Positions 35,244 through 44,852 of a DNA stretch of 64,000 bases are shown piece after piece. Position numbers and translations under genes: made by a program. This DNA comes from Corallium rubrum. Its lineage: Eukaryota; Cnidaria; Anthozoa; Scleralcyonacea; Coralliidae. Position 1 is the stretch's first letter. Every line of letters starts with the position of its first letter. The stretch lies in NCBI GenBank assembly GCA_964035015.1, contig OZ035997.1:89595965-89659964 (forward strand), read 5' to 3'. Below the pieces are notes generated by a model. The model saw only the letters and a program-made list of their open reading frames with translations, made no database searches and was not told where the DNA came from.

Positions 35244-36420
35244 ATGAATTGGGGCGAAAGTGAATTTTATTACCCGTCAGACGATTGGACTGAAGAACAG
35301 CTTGTGAATAATGAATGCCCAACAACTCACTGCCCAACTAGCGACACTGTAGCGGTTGTAAACACAGAAGACGAAAGTAACGCCGACGATATAAACATAA
35401 TTCAAAACTTTATTGAGAAACAACGACCTGAAGCTACGAAGAAGAAGACGGAATACGACCTAAATGTCCTCAAAAGGTACTTTTTATCAATTAAGGAAAC
35501 AAGAGAAATTGAAATCATACCTGCTCATGAATTAAATGTTATGCTTTGTAAATTTATTATGAACGCACGAGAAAAAAAAATGGCGAAATGTATGAGCCGT
35601 CGTCCCTTACTTCATTCCAGAGAAGTTTGCAGAGATATTTGAATAACAAGAATTCAAGGGTAAATATATTCAAAGACCAAGAATTCTCCAAGTCCAGAGA
35701 AGTTCTCTTGGCGAAGAAACGAGAGCTTGTGCAGCAACACGCTAAAGGAAACAGGCCGCAGGCAGCTAGAGAGTTGACAACAGCTGAAGAAGATCGTCTT
35801 TTTGAAACCGGGATGTTTGGTGACCACGAACCCGAAGTGCTACAGAGAACCTATCACTTCACTTTGGATTTAGAGCTCGTGACGAATCAAGAAGGGTGAA
35901 GTGGGGAGATTTGGCTCTTGGGAAGGATCCAGAAACAGGAGACGAAGTCTTGATATGGAAAGCCGAACGTGGATCCAAAACAAGACATGGCAATGGCGAA
36001 GACAGACGGGCGTTTAATCCAACAGCTCAAGCGACCAACAACGAGCGTTGCCCAGTTAAATTGTTTAAATCCTTTGCCAGCCATCGGTCCGAAGAAATGA
36101 AAAAGCCAGATTCACCGTTTTACCTGGCCATTAACCACCGACGAAACCAGGCTCCAAAATTTGGTACACAAATGGTCCGTTGGGTAAAAACGAAATCGGA
36201 AAGCTGCTCGTAAAAGCTGCCAAGTCTGTTGGTTTGCCAGGTAAAATCACCAATCACTCTGTTCGAAAAACGTGCATTTCGCGGTTAATGGATGCTGACA
36301 TTCCAGAAAATTACGTGGCCCAACTAAGCGGACATAAGAATCTTAAAAGTCTGGATTCCTACAAGTCAGTAGGTTCCGGTACCATGTCATTATTTATTCA
36401 TGTTCATCAACCGGTCGACA
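35244..36420 (+). pseudogene. Crypton-type tyrosine recombinase (DUF3504-like), frameshifted
   Basis: Reading passes through four frames: 35244-35585, 35588-35870, 35896-36175 and 36180-36420. An acidic N-terminus leads to an SAM-like core-binding part (EYDLNVLKRYFL, SLTSFQRSLQRYL). The catalytic part follows: KWGDLALGKDPETG, CPVKLFKSFASHRSEEM and NHSVRKTCISRLMDADIP, then the second His in LSGHKN and the nucleophile Tyr in SLDSYKS. The HxxR, H and Y positions of tyrosine recombinases are all present. The tail after SYKS does not look native, so the 3' end may be truncated. Host-domesticated relatives with this domain exist in animals, but three frame breaks argue for a dead transposon. Confidence 0.8.
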
Positions 36421-37049
36421 CATGTACGCGCTGCGTACCTGTTTTTGCAAATGTGAACGTCTCCAAATGCCTTTTTTCCCTTATTGAGACTGACAAAGTT
36501 TGGCCATGCTTCCGATCAGACGTTCGATAAATACCCCCCGCTAGCAATGTTTTGGTTCTGTTTTGGCGCAAAAACTAAGCTTGTTCGGTGAGCAAAAATT
36601 CAGGTTTTTACATTAAAAGCTGCAACTCAAAAGTACTTTCTCGAGTTTTGCCTGGTTTGCAGCCGTCGTTTTGCTTGTATTCTTCTTTGTGTCTTGGTTC
36701 GTATCCTCCCAAGTAATTTAGTAGGTTCTAGAATTAGTTTAGGTCGGAAAATAATTTAAATTCAACGTTGTTTATTTACTAAATATTTAAAAAAAGTGCG
36801 GAGTTTTTCTCTGTACGTGTTGTGTACATTGAAGTTTTCTCAAATAGTTTTAGTTACTAGATATTAGTAAGTAAAAACTCAAAGTATAAATATAAACTTT
36901 ATTTGTGTTTGTGCAGTGTTCTCAAACTATAAGCTAATTATTACAGTAAGTTAAAAATGTTTAACTTAAAGATAACATTGTAGGGTTTGGCTTAACTTGT
37001 CAAACGTGTTAGACAGTTGAATAGTCTGTAAATAAAATAACTATAAATT

Positions 37050-37053
37050 GTAT

Positions 37054-37147
<94 letters not shown>

Positions 37148-37328
37148 GCTTACCTCAAAAGTCTGCTACAGGCTGTTTCATCTAAAAAAGAATCTTTAGA
37201 TGAAACAGCCTGTAGCAGACTTTTGAGGTAAGCGAAAATCTATATTTGCTCTAACTATATGTTATCGAGCACTCTTTGCGTTTCGTAGACCAAAACCCAC
37301 ACGTATATATATATATATATATATATAG
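37050..37328. repeat. (GT)n(TA)n, perfect hairpin, then (AT)n in the left ISL2EU arm
   Basis: (GT)n changes to (TA)n up to 37144. A hairpin at 37146-37232 follows (TTCGCTTACCTCAAAAGTC and complement around a 6-bp loop), then a second AT run at 37302-37328. The right arm has only (AT)n at 41057-41116, so the hairpin is a later insertion into the AT tract. Confidence 0.85.
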
Positions 37329-37395
37329 GAATATATTTAATAATATATATATAAAATTTATTTAATTACTGTATTGTAATATTACAATTTTTAAT

Positions 37396-38888
37396 ATGGA
37401 GGATGAACCTTGCACTTCGAAGGAGGCAAACAAACTGCAACAAGGTAGTAAATCCGGTGAATCTACTGCATGTCGAGGGGGAAAGAATTGTTGTGTACCA
37501 CAGTGCAGAAACAACAGCCGAAGGAATCCAGAACTTTCTTTTCACAAGATACCGAAAGACGGCACCTTGAAAACAAAAATGGGTCAAACTATTGAAAACC
37601 AAAGGCTTGTGCAACCCTGGTGTTCATGACAAGGTATGTTCAGCCCACTTTCCTGGAGGGAAAAAGACATATAAAAACAATATTCCAACAATATTGGCTG
37701 CAGATACATATCAAAAGTCAAGGAGGACTCTGGTTATACATGACAACTTACAAAACAGTTCATCAGATGATGAAGTCACTGAATACAGCAACACAGAGTT
37801 ATGCTCTGGAACTTTGAATGAAGAATCCGTTGAAGATTTGGTCACTGACAGTGACAGTGACAACATGGTTGACAATCTTCAGAAACAAGTTGAAGCTCTT
37901 CAGTCAAAGAACAACACCATCCAGAAAAAATATGATGATGATGTGAAAACAATGGAACAGTGCCTATTTCGATTGGAGAGATTTATTGGCAGTGACAGTG
38001 ACTTCCGATTCTACACTGGATTTCCAGACTACTCTACCTTTAAAGCTTTTTTTAATTACGTATCACCTGCATGCAATCACTTTATATACTGTGGATCTAC
38101 AACAGGCCCTATAAATTCTGGCAAACATAGAAAACATGGTAAACAAAGATCAATATATCTCCAGAACAGGAACTATATTTTGGTGCTATCGAGATTACGT
38201 TGTGCTTTTCTTTTGCAAGATCTAGCTCACCGATATGTCACTAGCCCATATTTCACGGATCTGGACAACTTGGATTACATTTCTTCATCAGCAACTTCGA
38301 GCGTTGCTAATTTGGCCCAGTCAACAGTTTGTTGATGCTAACATGCCTACCTGTTTTAAACAAACATTTCCAAAGACTAGAATTATCATTGACTGTACTG
38401 AGTTCCTGATTGAAATGCCATCCTCTTGCAGAAGCCAGTCTGTCACGTTCCTGAATTACAAGCACCGTAATACTGCTAAAGGCTTGTTAGGTATTTCCCC
38501 CAATGGATATCCAAGTTTTGTTTCTAGTCTTTATGTAGGAAGACTTAGTCACAAAAAATTAACAAAGGATTGTGGGGTTCTCTCTCTTTTGGAAGAAGGA
38601 GACCAAGTTATGGCAGATCGGGGATTTGACATTGAAGGCGATCTTCCTGTTGGGGTGACACTGAATATCCCTGCCTTTCTAAATGGAAAAGACCAGCTGA
38701 CGCTGGAAGAAGAAACCTCAACGAGGAGAATGGCATCTGTCCGTGTGCATTTTGAACGAGCAATTGCACGTATCAAGAACTACCGCATTTTGCATCAGGT
38801 AGTTCCACTTACCATGGCTCAAGATCTGGAAAAAATATGGAGTGTATGCTCTTATTTGACATTATTCCTCTCCCCCTCCCCCCATTGA
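37396..38888 (+). pseudogene. ISL2EU transposase (THAP zinc finger + DDE_Tnp_4), frameshifted
   Basis: Starts MEDEPCTSKEANKLQQG inside the terminal repeat. A THAP C2CH finger follows (CCVPQC ... VCSAHF, with FHKIPK between), then an acidic linker and coiled segment, then the DDE domain. The three catalytic acids are visible: Asp in IIDCTEF (codon 38391), Asp in MADRGFD (38616) and Glu in HFERAIARIK (38754). Frameshifts lie near 37590 and 38240. Length and domain order otherwise match full ISL2EU transposases, so loss is recent. The product would bind and cut the terminal repeats in the nucleus. Ends LTLFLSPSPH. Confidence 0.88.
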
Positions 38889-39389
38889 TTGATGATAAAA
38901 TGCAGAAACTATAAGATAATTTTAATGTTGCTTGATATGGTGCTTTTAGCCTTTTACATGTATGATATGCTACATGTATGTTCAGTCAGACAAATCAAAT
39001 AAGACATATATACATCAAGGCAAACAAGCAATGTTACAAATACTGTACATAATTTGATAAGGCGAAGCTTGCATTTTTAACATTTTTAACAATTTATAGC
39101 TATAAGCAGTTTACTTCGTGAGTACATGTACTCTAATACATGACAACTCTGTTTTCCTTTAAACTTACTGTGTAAATAACATTTACATAGTATTATTTAT
39201 ATACTACAGGTATACTGTATATGCATATGGAACTTGTGTATGAAGTATAATAATTTATAACATTGTAGTATCAGCAGGAATTTGATAAATATTGCAAATT
39301 GTATTTAAATAATTTGTATAATTATTATATAGGGAACTGATATTTACTAATTTTAAATTACAAAATTAATGTAATTAATTGTAAATAAA

Positions 39390-40970
39390 TTATACTTTTC
39401 CAAGATTCAAACATGGTAGTAAATCATTAAAATAAAAACTGTTAAGCTCTGGTAGCATTGTTCTTTCCCAGAATTCATGGTCAAAATAAACTCTCTCTAC
39501 ATGCAAGTCCTTGTTGGTAAACACAACAAAATCTGACCACTGTAACTGAAGTGTTGCCATGGACCCCTGCAGCTGATAATAATAAAAGTGTTTCCTTTTT
39601 AAGGAAACTTTACCATTAGAAATACCCAAGAAAAAATTTGGATCCTCACATGCTTGAACAATAGAAATATCTTTCTTAGAAAATGGGCACTTGACCTCAC
39701 CAACACCAAAGGTGGATGCTTCCTGCATATCACTAACAAGAAAGTCTGGACTAGCACCTAACCAAGGGAAAACTGGATTGACTATGAAGCCACATCGTGA
39801 ACATATCTTCACAAATTGTCCTTGCGAATGTTTTAACTTAAAATAAGCAGTTATTGCTCTGTCTTCATTGTCCTTACCCCATTGGCAAGGTTTGGGACAC
39901 TTTGAGTCTTTCGATTGGTTTTCCAGCATTTTTTGCAATAAAGACTGGGTGGATTGTTTTCCGCCTCTTTACAACTGCACCAAAGTTTGATGCAGTTAGT
40001 CTAGTCCTCCTTTCCTGGTACCATTTCTCACATGATGCCTGTCCCCTTGTGTTTCTTTCAATTTCTATAGTAATTGTGAATGTGTACTACCTAAGAAATC
40101 ATTTACAATGTCAATATTTTCCTCATCCACACAGGCCCGGTTAACCGCAGCTGGCTTTAAACTTTCTAATATTTGATCTCGGATATTAGATTCATTACAT
40201 CTTTTCTTTGAAGGAAGGTTGCTGTGAACTTCTTCAAAAGGAAATGGTTGACAGTCATTTGACTCTAACAATTTACACAAGTAGTTTGCTTTTTGTGAGC
40301 GCTTTAATTCAACAACTAATTTTTTAATATTTTGTTGTGATGTTTCTCGAGCAAATTGTGGCATAGGGTTGTAAAAATTGTCAGGTGCCTCTCTCTTTAT
40401 CCTATTGTTTTTACCACTTGTATCTTTCTCATATGATGCCTTTTCAAAATTAACGTCTTCATATAGAATTGGCTCATTCAGTTCATCATTTCTAGGCACA
40501 TGCCACTGTTGTAAAAGCTGGGTGCAGGTAAGATCTTCAGGGACCTCTGTCAATTCTAACTGTATATACTCGATAATTTGGAAAAGAAGTGCTACAACAT
40601 ATTTACAGCATCCTCCTTTACCAGCCTTACACGTACAATTAGCATAGAGTTATTTGATTCAAGTGAACATAAACAACAACTATTTTTCTTCATGGAGGCA
40701 TTGACATATCCTTTGATTAAGTAAAAGGGTTGGTCATTGTCCTTTTTAACATCTGCTTTGACTTCCACTTGCCTGACATTGGTATCCAAGTTTCTTATGT
40801 TTATGCGCACCAGTAGAGTTGTCATTGGCTAATTTTGGCTCAGTTCCCAGATGCTTTTGCAATAGCTCATAGGTAAATGGTGGAAGTAATTTCAAGTCTC
40901 TTGTCCATCGCTTTGTCTCACCTTGTTGCAGTTTGTTTGCCTCCTTCGAAGTGCAAGGTTCATCCTCCAT
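39390..40970 (-). pseudogene. ISL2EU accessory protein: SWIM zinc finger + YqaJ-type nuclease, frameshifted
   Basis: On the minus strand it begins with the same 17 residues as the transposase, then GAHKHKKLGYQ and a SWIM-like finger CTCKAGKGGCCKYVVALLF (the usual final His is Tyr). A long linker follows, then the YqaJ/lambda-exonuclease fold: [21 protein letters not shown] (metal Asp), GVGEVKCPF (Glu-x-Lys) and YYYQLQGSMATL. At least three frame changes are needed (near 40790, 40640, 40060), so it is broken or partly intron-split; a GTGAGA donor directly follows the shared first exon. It faces the transposase gene convergently. In ISL2EU elements this protein's role in transposition is not settled. 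Confidence 0.82.
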
Positions 40971-41051
40971 ATTAAAAATATCCTAACTAATTTAACTATT
41001 TTAATATTACAATACTGTAATTAAATTTTATATATAACATTAAATATATTC

Positions 41052-41121
<70 letters not shown>

Positions 41122-42062
41122 TTATAATTATTTTATTTACGCACTATTCAACTATCTAACACGTTTAACAAGTTAAGCCAAACCCTACAAATGTTATTTT
41201 TAAGTTAAAAAATTTTATAACTTACTGTAATAATTAGCTTATAGTTTGAGAACACTGCAAAGTATAAATATAAACTTTATTTGTGTTTGTGAGTTTTTAT
41301 TTACTAATATCTAGTAACTAAAACTATTTGAGAAAACTTCAATACACACAACACGTACAGAGAAAAACTCCGCACTTTTTTTTAATATTTAGTAAATAAA
41401 CAACGTTGAATTTAAATTATTTTCCGACCTAGACTAATTCTAGAACCTACTAAATTACTTGGGAGGATACGAACCAAGACACAAAGAATACAAGCAAAAC
41501 AACGGCTGCAAACCAGGCAAAACTCGAGAAAGTACTTTTGAGTTGCAGCTTTTGTAAAAACCTGAATTTTTGCTCACCGAACAAGCTTAGTTTTTGCGCC
41601 AAAACAGAACCAAAACATTGCTAGCGGGGGGTATTTATCGAACGTCTGATCGGAAGCATGGCCAAACTTTGTCAGTCTCAATAAGGGAAAAAAGGCATTT
41701 GGAGACGTTCACATTTGCAAAAACTATATGATCTGTACAGATCAAGTACAAACAGATATCCACATAGCAAAATATTTTATTGATCGCCACTTGATAAGCT
41801 TACTCACCTGCAAACGCTCGCAAAGGCCTTTCTTCATAAATGTTTTTGTTCGAAGCGTGTTCGGTCAGTCAATCACTCTGAATTGACTTTCTCGACAACG
41901 ACTGCAGTAACTTCATTACCTTTTCCACAGAATGTAGTAAATACCCCCCTAGTTAAGCTGCAATAAGTAAAGTTTACTCTCGAAAGCTAAAAGTGGTTAA
42001 AACCAATCAATTATTCTTCCAAGTAAAAGTGCTCGCCTCGCGGCAGCCATTTCACCTGAAGT

Positions 42063-42696
42063 TAGGGATGGGCGATACTAGTACAAAATATCGATACCAA
42101 CGATACTTACAAAAGTATCGATACTTTCGATACTCGCAAAAAGTATTGGTAATTTCGATACCACTTGAGCCTGCGATGTTTTTGGTCAGTATCTATGAAA
42201 ATCGGTGAATACTTCATCATGCAGGGTTGTATGAATGCTGTTTTTAAATAAAAACACTGCCTCGTACCCAGGCGTCTCCACATACATATTTGCATACATA
42301 TATACATTCATATTTACACGAAGTACTGCAATACTTCGTGTAAATATGAATGTATATATGTATGCAAGTATGTATGTGGAGACGCCTGGGTACGAGGCAG
42401 ATAAAAACATTTAACTAAATAGTTATCACTTATATATTTAGGCAAACATTGAACATGCACGTTGATATTGTTCAGTTTAAGATTTAAAATCATAATTGCA
42501 AATGTTTATGCAGCTGATAGACTATTCCTTGACTTGTTATCTTTGTTACTTTAATATTCTTCTTATTTTAAAAGTTATTTCAATCAATGTAAAAATTGAA
42601 GTATCGGTATCGATTTTGGTATCGGTATCGACCAAAATTCTTAGTATCGGACTGGTATCGTATCGAACAAAAAATGCTGGTATCCGCCCATCCCTA
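42063..42696. mobile_element. hAT MITE inside the ISL2EU right arm, 8-bp duplication
   Basis: CCTGAAGT flanks both sides (42055-42062, 42697-42704). The ends TAGGGATGGGCGATAC and GTATCCGCCCATCCCTA are followed by (GATACC)-like words. Absence from the left arm confirms the boundaries. Confidence 0.9.
42257..42400. mobile_element. 144-bp MULE-like hairpin MITE nested in the hAT MITE
   Basis: ATAAAAACA flanks both sides (42248-42256, 42401-42409). A near-perfect palindrome has ends CTGCCTCGTACCCAGG and complement, which share CCTCGTACCCAGG with the 8890-10533 element. Confidence 0.88.
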
Positions 42697-42822
42697 CCTG
42701 AAGTGACGTGATAGTGATACCCAACTACCACAATGCATTGCGGATTTTTCCAAAAAGGTAAAAGGTCCATTCCTCAGAATTTATTGCTACAAAAATAAGC
42801 TATTAATTTGTAGAATACAATT

Positions 42823-42955
42823 TGAAATTTTTCAGGTAAACCAAAAGGCTTCCCTCGGAGTGCACGACTTAAGAACAAAGCGTTGATTTTGTTCAAAAAC
42901 ATTTTCGCAGTTTGATTCCAAGATAAATTTCCAGCAAAAGGCTGTCAATACAATT
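42823..42955 (+). repeat. Partner of the 27895-28025 repeat
   Basis: Same-orientation copy of about 130 bp with roughly 80% identity by eye. No ends defined. Confidence 0.6.
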
Positions 42956-44148
42956 TTATTTTTTCCCCCTCCCCCGATCCTGAAAAAAGAGGATTTCTGC
43001 CCGTAAAACACAAGATAAAATTGGTGTGGCCTTATTAAAGGATCTATGAATACGGTGTTTAGTCGAACTTTTTCCCTTGAAACGGTAATAACTCCTACAA
43101 AATCTAAAGCCATGTTTACACCGCCAAAATTTAAGCGGGATCTGAGCCACATCTGACTTTAAGCGGGCTTAAAATGTCCGTGTAAACAGATCGGCGTAAA
43201 TTAATCGCGATTGGTTTGCACCACCCCAAGGAGGTGGGTTAAACTGAGCACGATCAGTTAATCGCGCACGATCAGTTAATCGAGCTTAACTTGGGCGTGT
43301 AAACGCAACGGTATTGAAAAACGCTTGTTATTAGTACGGTGTTATTAATACAATAAAATGCTTTTTTTTAAATGCTTTTGCCCTGCTGTAGAAGCTCCAT
43401 CTCGCTCCCAGCAAACCAGGCTAGCCCGCTTGCCATGTAATCGAAACGTTGAAAAAACACAATTTATATAGCACGCGGCCGGTTAACCGGGTCCCCCTTA
43501 TACTTTACTTTTAGCAAAGTCCACAAAGACTTAAGCCCTGTTTACACGGCCAAAAAACTTAAGCACGCTTAAGTTAAGCCTGCTTAAAATGCGCCACCTT
43601 GGTCCGTTTACACGGTCATTTAATAATCCCTTACTAAAACACGGCGAAAACACCATTATTCAACTGGCGGACGAGCTATATTTTTGGTTTTGGAAGCTTT
43701 GCACGGGTAGCGTGCGTTATAGAACAACGGAAGACATCGGTGCACGAGAAAGAGTAATAGCTAAAAGAAAGAAAGAAACAAAGAATATTCCCCGGGATGA
43801 AAATGTCCATGTAATCGTTTCGTCCCGGCAAAGCGGGCTGAAAAACTGTTGAACTCGCTTCGAACGATACGCCTTCGTTTACCTGACTGTGTGACTAAAT
43901 AGTGCTGAAAGGAACTGAAATAGAACATCAAAACGTTGTTCGTGTTTCGTGATCATAGCGAAGACTTAATAAATTAATTAGACTTCGTGAAGACGCTTTC
44001 GTGGGGTAGCTATAACGATCTTTTTGTTAACGATGGGCTTACAAAAGATAGCGTCGACATAAAGAATAGACTATAATTAATGTAAAACTGAAGTAAAACT
44101 TTGCCCTTATTTATTTCAAAACTCACCTGGCTTACTGAGCTAGCCCGG
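42956..44148. other. Intergenic DNA with 'TTTACACGG' MITE relics
   Basis: Inverted words such as CCATGTTTACACCGCC (about 43110) against GGGCGTGTAAACGC, and CCCTGTTTACACGGCC with CCGTTTACACGGTC (43537-43620), look like decayed short inverted-repeat elements. No gene is supported; the reading frame at 43589-43852 starts inside such a relic. Confidence 0.45.
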
Positions 44149-44740
44149 CAGTGGCGTCGCTAGGGTGGGGGGTGGGGACTGGGGAGGACGCGTCCCCGCA
44201 AGTTCTCTTCAAGACCAATTTTGAGATTCTTCCAAATCCGGTGAGAAACGTTGGAGGGGGGGGGGGGGGGGGGTATGTAATGATTCCAAGTGCTCAGCTC
44301 ACACCGCTAGGTGCCCAAAAATATAAACGGTGTACTACAATCTGAGAGTTTTTTCAAAGACCGTACAAGAATTTAAAAATCACCCCTCAGAATGTTAAAA
44401 ATCACATCTCAGAATGTAGGAAATGGCATTTCCGAGACCCCAAATTTCAAAATTTTCCGGGGGGCATGCCCCTGGACCCCCCTAGAGCGTTCCTACTATG
44501 TGTTAGTTCCATACAACAATTTGGGTTAAGTTTACGAATGTTTTGGGGTTAAAGTTAATGCACTCGAAACGACCATATATATTTTAAAATCGCAATTATC
44601 TATATGAAAACTATTATGTAGAATTAACATGAAGTACCAACAATTGTGACGTCTATACCGATGACGTCATATACCAATGTCGTCATCATTTTGTCCCCCC
44701 ACCCCCACCCCCCACTCTCCCAGGTCTGGCGACGCCACTG
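44149..44740. mobile_element. hAT non-autonomous element just upstream of the secreted-protein gene
   Basis: Ends CAGTGGCGTCGCTAGG and GGCGACGCCACTG. The 8-bp flanks are TAGCCCGG (44141-44148) and CAGCCCGG (44741-44748), one mismatch apart. A poly-G run at 44257-44273 and the CATGCCCCTGGACCCCCCTA word are internal. The element ends 112 bp before the gene's ATG. Confidence 0.82.
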
Positions 44741-44852
44741 CAGCCCGGTCCATGTAATTATCCCCTATCGACGAGTAAAATCGTCTAGCGTTGGCCAGAG
44801 TAAAGTAGTAAAATACTTGCTTGGTATTGAAAGGGTTAAATGTGTGAAAACC

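Larger units (their letters stand above)
30041..36440. mobile_element. 6.4-kb insertion into the ISL2EU left arm (Crypton plus Helitron remnants)
   Basis: GTTTTTG occurs at 30034-30040 and 36441-36447. The uninterrupted right arm has it once (minus strand, near 41720), giving an internal empty-site control. Contents in order are: unassigned DNA with a tandem repeat of about 34 bp (30864-30990, word GAACCAAGCCATTGTGCTGG); Helitron coding remnants (31766-34095); noncoding DNA (34096-35240); and a Crypton-type recombinase (35244-36420). Cryptons insert by recombination between short identical sequences, which fits the 7-bp direct repeat. Confidence 0.75.
29645..42771. mobile_element. ISL2EU-type DNA transposon, 13.1 kb with nested insertions
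   Basis: Terminal inverted repeats start AATGGACCTTTTACC. The right arm is 40920-42771 (about 1.2 kb once a 634-bp hAT insert is removed). The left arm is split into 29645-30040 and 36441-37446 by a 6.4-kb insert. The interior holds a THAP/DDE transposase (+) and a SWIM/YqaJ gene (-), the two-gene content known for ISL2EU elements. I found no convincing target duplication: left flank GCGCTCTC, right flank CCTCAGAA. Both genes are frameshifted, so the copy looks inactive. Confidence 0.85.
40920..42771. repeat. Right terminal inverted repeat of the ISL2EU element
   Basis: Complement of 29645-30040 plus 36441-37446. It runs from the outer end AATGGACC (minus strand) inward to CTGCAACAAGGT, so it includes the promoter-proximal region and the first coding segment of the YqaJ gene. 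It carries (AT)n at 41057-41116 and the hAT insertion at 42063-42696. Confidence 0.85.
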
